From positions 434,001 through 498,000 of the forward strand of contig CAWFNY010000002.1 of the NCBI GenBank assembly GCA_963817435.1: a stretch of 64,000 bases of DNA, written 5' to 3'. This stretch comes from JADJOM01 sp963817435 (lineage in GTDB: Bacteria; Gemmatimonadota; Gemmatimonadetes; Gemmatimonadales; GWC2-71-9). Position numbers and translations under genes: made by a program. Numbering within the stretch: the first letter of the stretch is position 1; each line of letters begins with the position of its first letter. Shown here in pieces: positions 16,995 through 24,691 of this stretch. The notes beneath the pieces are model-generated. The model did no database searches, was not told where the DNA came from, and was given only the letters and a program-made list of their open reading frames with translations.

Positions 16995-18278
16995 TCAGCG
17001 TACGGTGGCGCTGCCGACCGCGGTCGGCCGCGTGTGTGACTCGGCCTCCTCCACCAGTTCGCCCAGCCTGCGCCGCCCCACGGCGAGGGCCTGCCGCCGC
17101 CGGAGTTCGCTGCCACGCAGCGATCCGTCGCGAAGACCACGGAGATACGCCGGGAGTTTGGTGCGCAGGTCGCTCAGCATGCGGGAGCCGGCGTCGCGCG
17201 TCGCGGCGAGGAGGGTCCGCCTGCTTCCCGGCGGTCCCTGCCAGTACCACACCGTCAGCCGGTGCAACACCCAGCGCAGGCGGCCGGCGGTGGTGGGCGT
17301 TGCGGCGAGGCGGGCCAGCGTCGGCGGCATCGTAAGCACGGCGTCCATCACCTGTGCCATCGCGAGTTCGCGCAACGTCGCGCTTCCGGGCGTCGACCCG
17401 GCGGCGGCAGTCAGCGACGGCAGGGGATCGGCGCCGAGAAGCTCGCGGACCAGCGTGAGTGTGAGGTGGTTCCAGGTCGCGCAGCCGTAGCGCTGCCACT
17501 GTCCGGCGAGGGCGGCGGGATCACAGAAAGCCGCATTGGCCTCCAGCCAGAGCGCGATATCGAGCAGCGGACGGAGCCCGTGCTCGAAGCGATGATGTGC
17601 GCTGCAGTGCACCGCCAGATGGGTGAGCATGTCTTCGGCGTGCAGCACTCGCGCGCGCACGCCGTCGAGGTCCCGTACCACCGTACGAGCCCAGGCGTCC
17701 TCGCTCCATCCCGGCGCGGCGGTGAACATGGATTGCACGAGGCCATGCAGCTCGAGTCTGACATCGCGGGACGTCGACTCGAAGATCCGGGTCGTTCGTT
17801 GCTCGAGCAGCACCGCCGCCGCCATCCGGGCCTGGAGACGTTCGGGGTACTGCATCCCGGCGCCGAGCACGGCGCGAGCCGCCGCCTCGAGATGTTCCGG
17901 CAGCGTCCAGAGATCGATGTCTCCCATGGACCGCAGGGGCGGTGCCGGATAGGCGAGGTGCGCGAGCGCCGCTCCCTTCAGCACCACGAACGGAATGCCC
18001 GCCGCGTCGAGCGCTTCCGCCAGGCGGCGCAGCACCGCGTGGCGCTGCAGATGGCGCAGCACGGCGCCCCGGCTCGCGAGTGCGAGCGATTCGGCCGCCG
18101 GCGGCGGCACGCGCGCCGGGTCCACGAGGTGCTGGATACGCCAGGCGAGGTACGGATGCAGATCCCGCGGCGTCACCGCGAGCAGCGTTTCGAACGCCGG
18201 CTGCCCGACCCGCGCCACCGAGTCACGGGTCGCATCGCGCCGCAGCAGCGCCAGCAGCAGCTGGTGAGCCTCGGTCAT
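16995..18278 (-). CDS. Nucleotidyltransferase family protein (NTP_transf_5-like)
   Basis: 427 aa from ATG 18278, which overlaps the stop of the S24/S26-like gene (ATGA); the longer frame upstream is rejected. Residues about 95-125 hold the nucleotidyltransferase core: GIPFVVLKGAALAHLAYP then RSMGDIDLWT, with D120 and D122 as likely metal ligands. The rest is helical with no known motif. This family is found near PqqD-like proteins, HprK-like kinases and lasso-type asparagine synthases, where it is thought to modify a peptide or small molecule. Last gene of the ten-gene operon starting at 24498. Substrate unknown. Confidence 0.75.
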   Translation of the reverse strand: MTEAHQLLLALLRRDATRDSVARVGQPAFETLLAVTPRDLHPYLAWRIQHLVDPARVPPPAAESLALASRGAVLRHLQRHAVLRRLAEALDAAGIPFVVLKGAALAHLAYPAPPLRSMGDIDLWTLPEHLEAAARAVLGAGMQYPERLQARMAAAVLLEQRTTRIFESTSRDVRLELHGLVQSMFTAAPGWSEDAWARTVVRDLDGVRARVLHAEDMLTHLAVHCSAHHRFEHGLRPLLDIALWLEANAAFCDPAALAGQWQRYGCATWNHLTLTLVRELLGADPLPSLTAAAGSTPGSATLRELAMAQVMDAVLTMPPTLARLAATPTTAGRLRWVLHRLTVWYWQGPPGSRRTLLAATRDAGSRMLSDLRTKLPAYLRGLRDGSLRGSELRRRQALAVGRRRLGELVEEAESHTRPTAVGSATVR

Positions 18279-18799
18279 GCGGCCGCGGCCCGCCTGGCCA
18301 GACGGCGGTGAAGCGCCGCGAAGACCCCAGCCTCGCGCGTCGCGAGCCGAACATCGAGGGCCACCGCGCACCGCACCGCCAGCAGCATCAGCGCGGCGAT
18401 CGCGCGCCGCAGCAGCGGGGTCGCCGGTGCCGCCGGCACGGGGCGCCACTCCGGCGGGGCGTACCAGTGGGTGATCTCGCCGAGAATCCGCTCCATCGCG
18501 ACCGGGGGATCGCAGACCGGCGATCCGTCACCGCGCGTGAGAGCCACGGCCTGCCCGCGCCGATCGGTGCCGCACCAGAGCAGCCGATGGCCGATGAGTC
18601 CCCGCTCCGCCATGATCGCCACGACGGTGCCCCGCCGGGCCGAAGCGGGATCTTCACATTGAATCCTGATACGGGTCCCGGTGGGGAGGGTGCTGCCCAT
18701 GCTGACGCCGGAGATTTCGGACTCGATGACCCGGCCGGTGCGCTGCAGAAGCGGCGCGAGCGCGAGACTCCATTCGGCGTCAGAGTGGGGATGGGCCAT
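18275..18799 (-). CDS. S24/S26-type (signal-peptidase-like) Ser/His peptidase domain protein
   Basis: 174 aa. The region 30-100 has the layout of S24/S26 peptidases: SGVSMGSTLPTGTRI with candidate nucleophile Ser33, then GLIGHRLLWC with His71 where many bacterial signal peptidases carry Lys (as in ER-type SipW or Sec11, which use Ser-His), then LTRGDGSPVCDPPV with Asp91. A hydrophobic segment near 125-150 (LLRRAIAALMLLAVRCAVAL) may anchor it. Within this operon it is the best candidate to cut the 47-aa peptide's leader, because no lasso-type B2 protease is present; that role is inference. The Gly-Ser after SM is not the canonical SMxPT, so activity needs testing. Confidence 0.65.
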   Translation of the reverse strand: MAHPHSDAEWSLALAPLLQRTGRVIESEISGVSMGSTLPTGTRIRIQCEDPASARRGTVVAIMAERGLIGHRLLWCGTDRRGQAVALTRGDGSPVCDPPVAMERILGEITHWYAPPEWRPVPAAPATPLLRRAIAALMLLAVRCAVALDVRLATREAGVFAALHRRLARRAAAA

Positions 18800-18841
18800 C
18801 GTGCATCCTGGCGCCGGCCTTCGTGCTGGACCGGCAGGCGA

Positions 18842-19750
18842 TCATGGCCTCGGAGCCGGACTCTCGGCGGGCTGCACCGGAGACGCGACCGGTGCCGCGC
18901 CGTGGGGGGCCGGGCGCCGCCTGCCCCAGAGGAGGCGGAACGGGTCGAGCAGGTGGTTGGTCAGGCGCTCTCCCATGTCCAAGCCCTCGACGCCGTACCG
19001 CGTGGGACGCGGCTGCTCCGCCACCGCGGTACCGAAGAGGTAGTCCCAGAAGCTGAAGAGGAATCCGAAGTTGGCGTTCGCATGGGCCGGTTCCGCCGAG
19101 TGATGATAGGCATGGAACCGCGGGCTCACGAATACCCGGTACAGGGGGCCGAAACGCCAGTCGAGCTGGGCATGCTGGATCGCGGTGATGCAGGTGATCG
19201 CGACACCCAGGGGCATCCAGCTCTGGGTCGGCACGCCGAGCAGGACGTGGAAGAGCACGAAGTAGAGCAGCACGTCCATGCTGAGATTTTCGAGCGGATG
19301 CCGCCGGCTGGCGGTGAACAGCGTCATCTGCTCCTGCGAGTGATGGATGCTGTGGAACGCCCAGAGGAAGCGGTTGCTGTGCTGCAGCCGGTGCCACCAG
19401 TAGGTCACGAAATCTCCGGCGACCCAGTAGACCGCGAGGCCGACCGGCCAGGGCCAGGCCCGCAGCAGGTTGAGCTGCATGAAACCCAGCCTCGGCTCGA
19501 GCGCGTTGGTCAGCGCCGCCAGCATCATGACGTTGTAGTAGCCACCCTTGTAGAACAGGGTGTAGACGACGTCGTTCGCGAAATTGCGGGTGCGGTAGCG
19601 GGCGGGATCGGCACCGGCCCGGCCCTCCAGGATGTAGACCGCGCCGAGGAAGGCCGTATAGACCAGGACGCCGTACACCGTGGACTTCGCCAGCTGGACC
19701 AGATGGATGAGCGCGGCGAAGTCGGCGAGCTTCTGCCAGAGTGCGTCCAT
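18842..19750 (-). CDS. Sterol desaturase/fatty acid hydroxylase-superfamily membrane protein (copy B)
   Basis: 302 aa from ATG 19750; a GTG at 19777 that overlaps the upstream stop (GTGA) is an alternative. An integral membrane di-iron enzyme by family, inserting OH or a double bond into a lipid-like substrate. Three histidine boxes are intact: HRLQH, HSIHH and HAYHH, in the order DFVTYWWHRLQH, WAFHSIHHSQEQM and FVSPRFHAYHHS. Four or five hydrophobic segments precede and separate them. It is clearly a paralogue of the first gene in the operon. C-terminus is proline-rich. Substrate unknown; could act on a lipid or on a membrane-associated modified peptide. Confidence 0.85.
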   Translation of the reverse strand: MDALWQKLADFAALIHLVQLAKSTVYGVLVYTAFLGAVYILEGRAGADPARYRTRNFANDVVYTLFYKGGYYNVMMLAALTNALEPRLGFMQLNLLRAWPWPVGLAVYWVAGDFVTYWWHRLQHSNRFLWAFHSIHHSQEQMTLFTASRRHPLENLSMDVLLYFVLFHVLLGVPTQSWMPLGVAITCITAIQHAQLDWRFGPLYRVFVSPRFHAYHHSAEPAHANANFGFLFSFWDYLFGTAVAEQPRPTRYGVEGLDMGERLTNHLLDPFRLLWGRRRPAPHGAAPVASPVQPAESPAPRP

Positions 19751-19773
19751 GCCGGCACCCGCCAGGAGGGCGA

Positions 19774-20553
19774 TCACGCGGTGCCCATCCGCGTGCGCAC
19801 CGCGGCGCGGCGTTCTTCGGACATCTTCACCGCCATCTCGACTTCCTCCGGTGAAAAGCCGGCCTCGAGCCGGGCCTCGACCGCGACGCCGTATTTCTCG
19901 ACATCGGTGCCACCGCCCGCGAAGACCTGCGCAAAACCCTCCGCGCACTGTGACAGCGCCCGCGCCATGTCCAGCGCGATGCGCGGGTTCTTCGCCAGCT
20001 GAGCCTTCAGGTACTCGTTGGCGAAGCGGATGTGCACGACTTCGTCGGCCTGCTGGGCGTCGTACATGTCGGCGAGCTCGTGATCGCCCTTCGCACGCGC
20101 TTCATCGCGAGCGTGGGTGGCGGCATCGAGTCCGTCGGCCTCGAAGCTCCGGTTCTGCACCGACAGCCGGCCGACGAGGGTGTTGATCTTCCCCAGCAGG
20201 CGGTACTGGAAGTTGAGCACGGGATACTGCCCGAGGGTGCCGCCCCGCTTCTCGAAGAGCCGGTGGTAGTTCATGGTGTGCCGGGCCTCGTCGGCGCACT
20301 GCCGAGCGAGGCCCTTGCGCACGCTCCAGTCCGCCTCGGGGAACTCCGCCAGGCTGCGTGCGGCGTTCTCCATTACGCACATCTCCTCGTTCATCTGCCG
20401 GTGCAGGAACTCGTGGTCCCGCTCCGGCGTCCCGTCGGGATGGTTCACCAGCTCTGCCCAGACCTCGCGGACCGTGAAGCGGGCGTCCCGCGCGGGGCCC
20501 TCCCCGAAGAGCCGGGGATCGAGCGCGGGGCGGTGGGCGGCGGTATCCGTCAT
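19774..20553 (-). CDS. DUF455/ferritin-like di-iron protein (copy b)
   Basis: 259 aa from ATG 20553, 4 bp after the upstream stop. A four-helix ferritin-like fold with a complete di-iron ligand set by pattern: E62 (MENAAR), E89xxH92 (DEARH), E138 (RSFEAD), E171xxH174 (DEVVH). Resembles DUF455 proteins, some of which sit near tRNA hydroxylase-type MiaE enzymes in fold. Almost certainly a redox or oxygenase enzyme. It is a close paralogue of the gene immediately upstream, with metal ligands at the same residue numbers. Confidence 0.75.
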   Translation of the reverse strand: MTDTAAHRPALDPRLFGEGPARDARFTVREVWAELVNHPDGTPERDHEFLHRQMNEEMCVMENAARSLAEFPEADWSVRKGLARQCADEARHTMNYHRLFEKRGGTLGQYPVLNFQYRLLGKINTLVGRLSVQNRSFEADGLDAATHARDEARAKGDHELADMYDAQQADEVVHIRFANEYLKAQLAKNPRIALDMARALSQCAEGFAQVFAGGGTDVEKYGVAVEARLEAGFSPEEVEMAVKMSEERRAAVRTRMGTA

Positions 20554-20557
20554 GCGG

Positions 20558-21367
20558 CTAGTTCCCCTGGCTGACGGATGGCAGGATCGAACGGAACCCT
20601 GCCTGACGCAGCACTTCGGCGACTTCCTCCTCCGTGAAGTCGGCCGCGCGGCGGTCCTCGACGTTGATGGCGGGCGGCAGGCGCCGGTCCTCGGTGATCT
20701 CCACCCCGGCCGCATTGAGTTCACCAACCGTCGCGGCGAGCTGCTTGAGCACCTGGCCGAGGTAGCGGACCGCCATCGCCACCTTGAGGAGCACCCGCGG
20801 GTCCTCCTCGGTGACCCGCTTGATCCACCGGTTGGCGAACCGCACATGGGTGATCTCGTCGGCGAGGATCCCCTCGAGCAGATCCGCGGTCTCGTGATCG
20901 CCGGCCTCCCGCCAGCGGTTGCGCATCGTGCCGAGGATGTCGATCAGCCCGGCCTCGAAGGTGCGGTTCTGCACCGCGAGCCGGCCGGGCAGATTGTCGA
21001 GCATCAGGGTCACGCCCCACTCGAGGTTCGCAATCGGGAATTCGCCCTTGAACCCCTTCAGCTCGGCGAGCCGGCGATAGAGCAGACTCGCGTGGCGCGA
21101 CTCGTCCGCCACCTGGCGCGCCAGCGACATCCGCAGGTCCCAGGAGGCCTCCGGAAAGTCCACCAGGCAGCGGGCCGCGATCTCGATCGCGCCGGTCTCG
21201 TTGTTCATGTGCCGGTGCAGCCGCTCGCGCCGGGAGATCTCCGACATGTCGGGCCAGTCCTGCATCTCGTCATCAGTCTGGACGACGTTGAAACAGGGCT
21301 CGCGCGCCGGGTCGCTCCTGAGCACGACCCCGCGGACGACCTTGGTCTCCCCCTCGGCGACGCTCAC
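20558..21367 (-). CDS. DUF455/ferritin-like di-iron protein (copy a)
   Basis: 269 aa from GTG 21367, overlapping the upstream stop (GTGA). Same fold and ligand pattern as its downstream paralogue: E62 (IEIAAR), E89xxH92 (DESRH), E138 (RTFEAG), E171xxH174 (DEITH). The C-terminal 60 residues (VEDRRAADFTEEEVAEVLRQ) are unlike the paralogue and may bind a partner. Part of the minus-strand peptide-modification operon; likely an oxidative tailoring enzyme, substrate not known. Confidence 0.75.
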   Translation of the reverse strand: MSVAEGETKVVRGVVLRSDPAREPCFNVVQTDDEMQDWPDMSEISRRERLHRHMNNETGAIEIAARCLVDFPEASWDLRMSLARQVADESRHASLLYRRLAELKGFKGEFPIANLEWGVTLMLDNLPGRLAVQNRTFEAGLIDILGTMRNRWREAGDHETADLLEGILADEITHVRFANRWIKRVTEEDPRVLLKVAMAVRYLGQVLKQLAATVGELNAAGVEITEDRRLPPAINVEDRRAADFTEEEVAEVLRQAGFRSILPSVSQGN

Positions 21368-21918
21368 GCGGAACTCCGGGCCGGCTGGCGGTCGGTCACG
21401 AAGTCGACCTCCGCGCGGGCGAGGTCGGCGAGGCGCACCGGCCAGGTGGTGTCGTGCAGCCGCAGATCGGGCCGCTGCTCCGCGAAGCGGGCGCGGTCCG
21501 CGTGCAGGCGCGGCAGGTCGAAGAGAATCCGCTCCATGATCCGCACCGTCGGCTCGTCGTTGAGCTGGTCGGTGCCGGCGATGTACTGCCGATAACGCGA
21601 CTCGAGGTCGTGGAGGATGCCGTCATAGAAGCCCGCTACCCGCTCCGCGGTGCCACTGGCCCCGGCGAGAGTCTCGAGCACCCGCATGTAGCCGTCTGCG
21701 GGCGGCACCGAGTACTGCAGCGGCGCCCGCAATTCACCGGTACGCCGGCCGAGGGCATCGGCATGCTGCGCGAAGTCCCAGACGTGCCGGCCGAAGAGCA
21801 CCTTGGCCTCGAGTTCGGGCGTCGTCGGAATCCAGCGCGCCAGCGTCTCCATCAGGTAGACCGAGATGAACCGGAAGGTGCCGACGCGATCGGCCTTCTG
21901 TCGGATGGTGAGACCCAT
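21364..21918 (-). CDS. Ferritin-like paralogue with degenerate metal site
   Basis: 184 aa from ATG 21918, coupled to the HprK-like stop as TGATG; a TTG one codon upstream is less likely. Helical, with a pattern that can be laid over the two DUF455 genes downstream: YLMETLA matches the first-ligand helix, WDFAQH aligns with DEARH but has Phe in place of the Glu ligand, and DEPTVRI aligns with DEITHVRF but lacks the His. If the alignment is right it cannot bind two irons normally and may be a non-catalytic partner. Homology is judged by eye only. Confidence 0.55.
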   Translation of the reverse strand: MGLTIRQKADRVGTFRFISVYLMETLARWIPTTPELEAKVLFGRHVWDFAQHADALGRRTGELRAPLQYSVPPADGYMRVLETLAGASGTAERVAGFYDGILHDLESRYRQYIAGTDQLNDEPTVRIMERILFDLPRLHADRARFAEQRPDLRLHDTTWPVRLADLARAEVDFVTDRQPARSSA

Positions 21919-23012
21919 CAATCCTCCAGGGAGTTGATCAGCAGCTCGGCGGTCAGGTCGGGCGGGCCGGGATGCAGGAGGGCGCAGGGCACCTCGGTGA
22001 TGATCTTGAGGAGATCCCGCGTCCGGCTGAAGGCGGGCATCCCCCAGAGTGTGGCGCCGAGCGGGGTGAGCATCGCGAGATGCTCGCGACCGGGCACAAC
22101 CACCTCGAGACTCGGCTCCGGCGCGAAGCCCCGCAGGAAGATCACCCGCCGGAGCGGCAGCGCCGACACGGTCCCGCCGGGAAAGAGCTGGTCCGCGTAG
22201 GCCCGGCGGCGTTGCGAGCCATCCGGAAACGGCTCGTACGGCGCCGCTTCCCGGTCGAGCGCGTCGCCCACGGCGCCGGCCCGCGGCCCGTCCCGCACCG
22301 CGAGGGATCGCCGGACCGGCACCAGTTCGAGGGGGCCGACCCTGATCCCGGCGATCTCGTCGCCCAGAAAGTCGTGGCCTCGGGCGGCGAGCGCCAGCGA
22401 GAGCGTCGTCTTGCCCGCGCCCTTCGGTCCGATGAGGAGCAGGCCCTGACCGCGGATGCCGATGGATCCGGCGTGCAGGAAGACCAAGCCGCGCTGCAGG
22501 CGAAAGAGCCGGTTCATCGCCAGGCTCCCCACCAGCGCCTGCCAGGGCGCGTCCCGATGGACCAGCAGGCGGTCACCGGACATGGCCAGATGGCCCACGC
22601 CGTCAGGCGTGGGCATCTCGATCATCCGCCAACCGGGTACGGGAGAGGTCGCCTCCTGGTAGCCGCGGCCGGAAATCACCTGCAGCGTGAAGGCGACCTG
22701 ATCGAGCGGCTCGGGATCCGCGAACATGACCAGCGCGAACTGCTCGCCCGGAGGCGCATGCACCGTGCAGCGGACCCGAGGCAGGCCGTCCTCGGGCATC
22801 TCGTCGACGGCACACTCCTGAAAGAGGAGGTGCATTCGGTCGCTGAGCCGAGCATCATCGGACCGGACTTCGAGGTAGCCATCGCCGAGCCGGTACCGTT
22901 GCGGGCGTGACCGCCCGGGTACTGCAGCCAGACCGTCGGCCAGGAGGCACCTCTCCCGCCACCAGTCGTCCGACTGCGGGCTCAAAGGCCTGCCGGCCTC
23001 CGAGCCCGTCAC
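21918..23012 (-). CDS. HPr kinase/phosphorylase-like (HprK-related) kinase
   Basis: 364 aa from GTG 23012. The C-terminal half has HprK features: FLHAGSIGI (178-186), P-loop GPKGAGKTTL (195-204), and FLGDEI (215-220) in place of the HprK aspartate motif. The N-terminal half is unique. HprK-related proteins occur in peptide-modification loci with PqqD-like chaperones (HPr-rel-A systems) and in some lasso clusters, where they phosphorylate a serine of the peptide. Here the peptide gene directly upstream ends in a segment with two serines (SAAASWWG), a plausible but unproven target. Confidence 0.8.
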   Translation of the reverse strand: MTGSEAGRPLSPQSDDWWRERCLLADGLAAVPGRSRPQRYRLGDGYLEVRSDDARLSDRMHLLFQECAVDEMPEDGLPRVRCTVHAPPGEQFALVMFADPEPLDQVAFTLQVISGRGYQEATSPVPGWRMIEMPTPDGVGHLAMSGDRLLVHRDAPWQALVGSLAMNRLFRLQRGLVFLHAGSIGIRGQGLLLIGPKGAGKTTLSLALAARGHDFLGDEIAGIRVGPLELVPVRRSLAVRDGPRAGAVGDALDREAAPYEPFPDGSQRRRAYADQLFPGGTVSALPLRRVIFLRGFAPEPSLEVVVPGREHLAMLTPLGATLWGMPAFSRTRDLLKIITEVPCALLHPGPPDLTAELLINSLED

Positions 23013-23044
23013 CTACAACACGCGGGACGAGCTGCGTTCGCGGC

Positions 23045-23188
23045 TCACCCCCACCATGATGCGGCGGCACTGGTGACCTGGAACACCTTCAGCATCTCCT
23101 TCTCATCCACCACCACCACCCGCGGCGCCTCGTACGGCTGCTTGCCGGTGCTGGTCTCCGCTTCGGAACGGCCGAGGTCCTTTTCCAT
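23045..23188 (-). CDS. Candidate RiPP-like precursor peptide (47 aa)
   Basis: 47 aa from ATG 23188, preceded by AGGAG at good spacing. The middle contains PYEAPRVVV, a YxxP-type leader motif of the sort recognised by PqqD/RRE domains of lasso and related systems, then DEKEMLKVFQ. It ends TSAAASWWG. Two serines and two tryptophans make the C-terminus look like a short core. It is not a standard lasso core: there is no Asp or Glu at position 7-9 to form a ring. It lies between the PqqD-like and HprK-like genes. Alternatively a small regulatory or structural peptide. Confidence 0.6.
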   Translation of the reverse strand: MEKDLGRSEAETSTGKQPYEAPRVVVVDEKEMLKVFQVTSAAASWWG

Positions 23189-23219
23189 AGTGATGCTCCT
23201 GCGGTTGAGGGGCGAGAGG

Positions 23220-23498
23220 TCAGGCAACAGCACCGGTGGCCACCAGGGCCAGCTCGGAGAATTTCTGGAGAGCGGCGCGGACGTCTTCCTCGACGCGCGC
23301 CGGCTCGGGAGTGGCGAAGTGCTGACAGAGCTCGGCAGTAATCTGCTCTACCGTGGCCGGCTTGACCAGCCGGTCCCAGACAAAGGCCGCCGTGCCGTTG
23401 AGCAGGCAGAACCGATGACTGGCCGGATCGAACAGGATCGACTCCCCCTGAAGCGGGGCCGCCTCGATCGCGGGATTCCTGCTGTAGACAGTACTCAT
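23220..23498 (-). CDS. PqqD-like peptide-chaperone (RiPP recognition element) protein
   Basis: 92 aa from ATG 23498, with AAGGAG 7 nt upstream. It has the PqqD fold pattern: a beta stretch GESILFDPASHRFCLLNGTAAFVWDRL, then TVEQITAELCQHF and EEDVRAALQKFSELALV. Such proteins bind the leader of a ribosomal peptide and present it to modifying enzymes. It lies 31 bp upstream of the candidate peptide and is the strongest single clue that this is a peptide-modification system. Confidence 0.8.
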   Translation of the reverse strand: MSTVYSRNPAIEAAPLQGESILFDPASHRFCLLNGTAAFVWDRLVKPATVEQITAELCQHFATPEPARVEEDVRAALQKFSELALVATGAVA

Positions 23499-23508
23499 TT
23501 CCGGCTCC

Positions 23509-24498
23509 TTAGGAAACCGACCGGGGTTCCGGCACCGGCGCTGCCGGAGTGGCTGAAGGGCCTGCCGTGCGGCGGCGGCCGGACAGGATCACGAACGGCG
23601 CCAGCATCTGCTGCATGATCGTGCGGGGCACCGGCATGCCCGCGACCCCGAAGCGCTCCGGACGGCGATCCGCCTCGATCGCCGTCCCGAAGAGGAAGTC
23701 CCAGACGCTGAAGATCTTCGAGAAGTTCCGGTTGTGGTGCTCCGGGTCCACCGAATGGTGGTAGGCGTGGAAACGGGGGCTCACGAAGACCCGGTACCCC
23801 CGGCCGAAACCCCAGTTCAGCGAGGTGTGCTGGGCCGCGTCAAAGATCTGCATCCCGACGTAGAGCGGCAGCCAGGAGAAAGTCGGCACCCCGAGCACCA
23901 TCAGGGGCAGCACGCTCACCAGGTCGTTCAGCAGATAATCCAGCGGGTGGAACCGGAAGGTGCTCGCGAAGGTCATCTGCTCCTGCGAGTGGTGCACGCT
24001 GTGGACGGCCCAGAGCGGTCCCCAGGTGTGCTGCCAGCGGTGAAGCCAATAGTACAGGAAGTCCGTGGAGACCCAGAACAGCACCCAGTGAACCGGTCCC
24101 GGCAGCACGGCCAGCGCATCGACCTGCAGGAAGGCCAGACGGCTGTGCAGCAGGTTCGCCAGGCCCGACCAGATGAGCATCTTGTAGAAGCCACCGTGGT
24201 AGAACAGGGTGTAGAGCACGTCCTGGGCGAAGACCCGGGAGCGGTACACCGTCCTGGCCCCGCCCTGGAGGTACTCCAGCACGAAGAACAGCGCGAAGAG
24301 CCCGCCAATGAAGATCGCGGTGTTCACGGCGACCCGGGCCAGCACCTCGAGTTGTACCGCACCGGCAAATCGTGCCGCGGCATCCGACGGCATGACGAGG
24401 CCCAGCAGCCAGGTCACACCATCGACCAGCGCACCAGCGATTTCCCTGGTGTGCAGCCATTGGGATAGATGCGAAGTACTGGCGCTCTGAAGGATCAT
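23509..24498 (-). CDS. Sterol desaturase/fatty acid hydroxylase-superfamily membrane protein (copy A)
   Basis: 329 aa; first gene of the minus-strand operon. Same family as the copy at 18842-19750: histidine boxes HRWQH, HSVHH and HAYHH in DFLYYWLHRWQH, WAVHSVHHSQEQM and FVSPRFHAYHHS. At least four membrane helices (for example NTAIFIGGLFALFFVLEYL, PGPVHWVLFWVSTDFLYYWL). Shares VPTFSWLPL and FGTA phrases with copy B, so the pair arose by duplication. C-terminus is short and Pro/Ala-rich. Likely membrane hydroxylase or desaturase acting together with the ferritin-like proteins. Confidence 0.85.
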   Translation of the reverse strand: MILQSASTSHLSQWLHTREIAGALVDGVTWLLGLVMPSDAAARFAGAVQLEVLARVAVNTAIFIGGLFALFFVLEYLQGGARTVYRSRVFAQDVLYTLFYHGGFYKMLIWSGLANLLHSRLAFLQVDALAVLPGPVHWVLFWVSTDFLYYWLHRWQHTWGPLWAVHSVHHSQEQMTFASTFRFHPLDYLLNDLVSVLPLMVLGVPTFSWLPLYVGMQIFDAAQHTSLNWGFGRGYRVFVSPRFHAYHHSVDPEHHNRNFSKIFSVWDFLFGTAIEADRRPERFGVAGMPVPRTIMQQMLAPFVILSGRRRTAGPSATPAAPVPEPRSVS

Positions 24499-24691
24499 CG
24501 ATGGGGCGCGGGAGAGCGGCTCAAGTATCGGAACAGGATGGTTCTAATTACACTTTCCCAAACAGGGCGTCAATGGTGCGTTTCGAGGTCGCTACATGAA
24601 TTTCCGGGGCGCCGCTCCATCCTGCGTTTCCGAGGGTGGAGATCCTCCCGTGAAGGCCCCCGACCTGCATCGAATCGCAACAGGAGCCGGC
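24499..24691. promoter_or_regulatory. Divergent promoter region of the peptide-modification locus
   Basis: 193 bp between the oppositely directed first genes (desaturase A and formyltransferase). It is relatively AT-rich around TTCTAATTACACTTTCCC (24542-24559). TAATTA could be a -10 for the minus-strand operon; no clear -35 or operator was identified. AGGAG at 24682-24686 is the ribosome-binding site for the formyltransferase. Confidence 0.35.
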
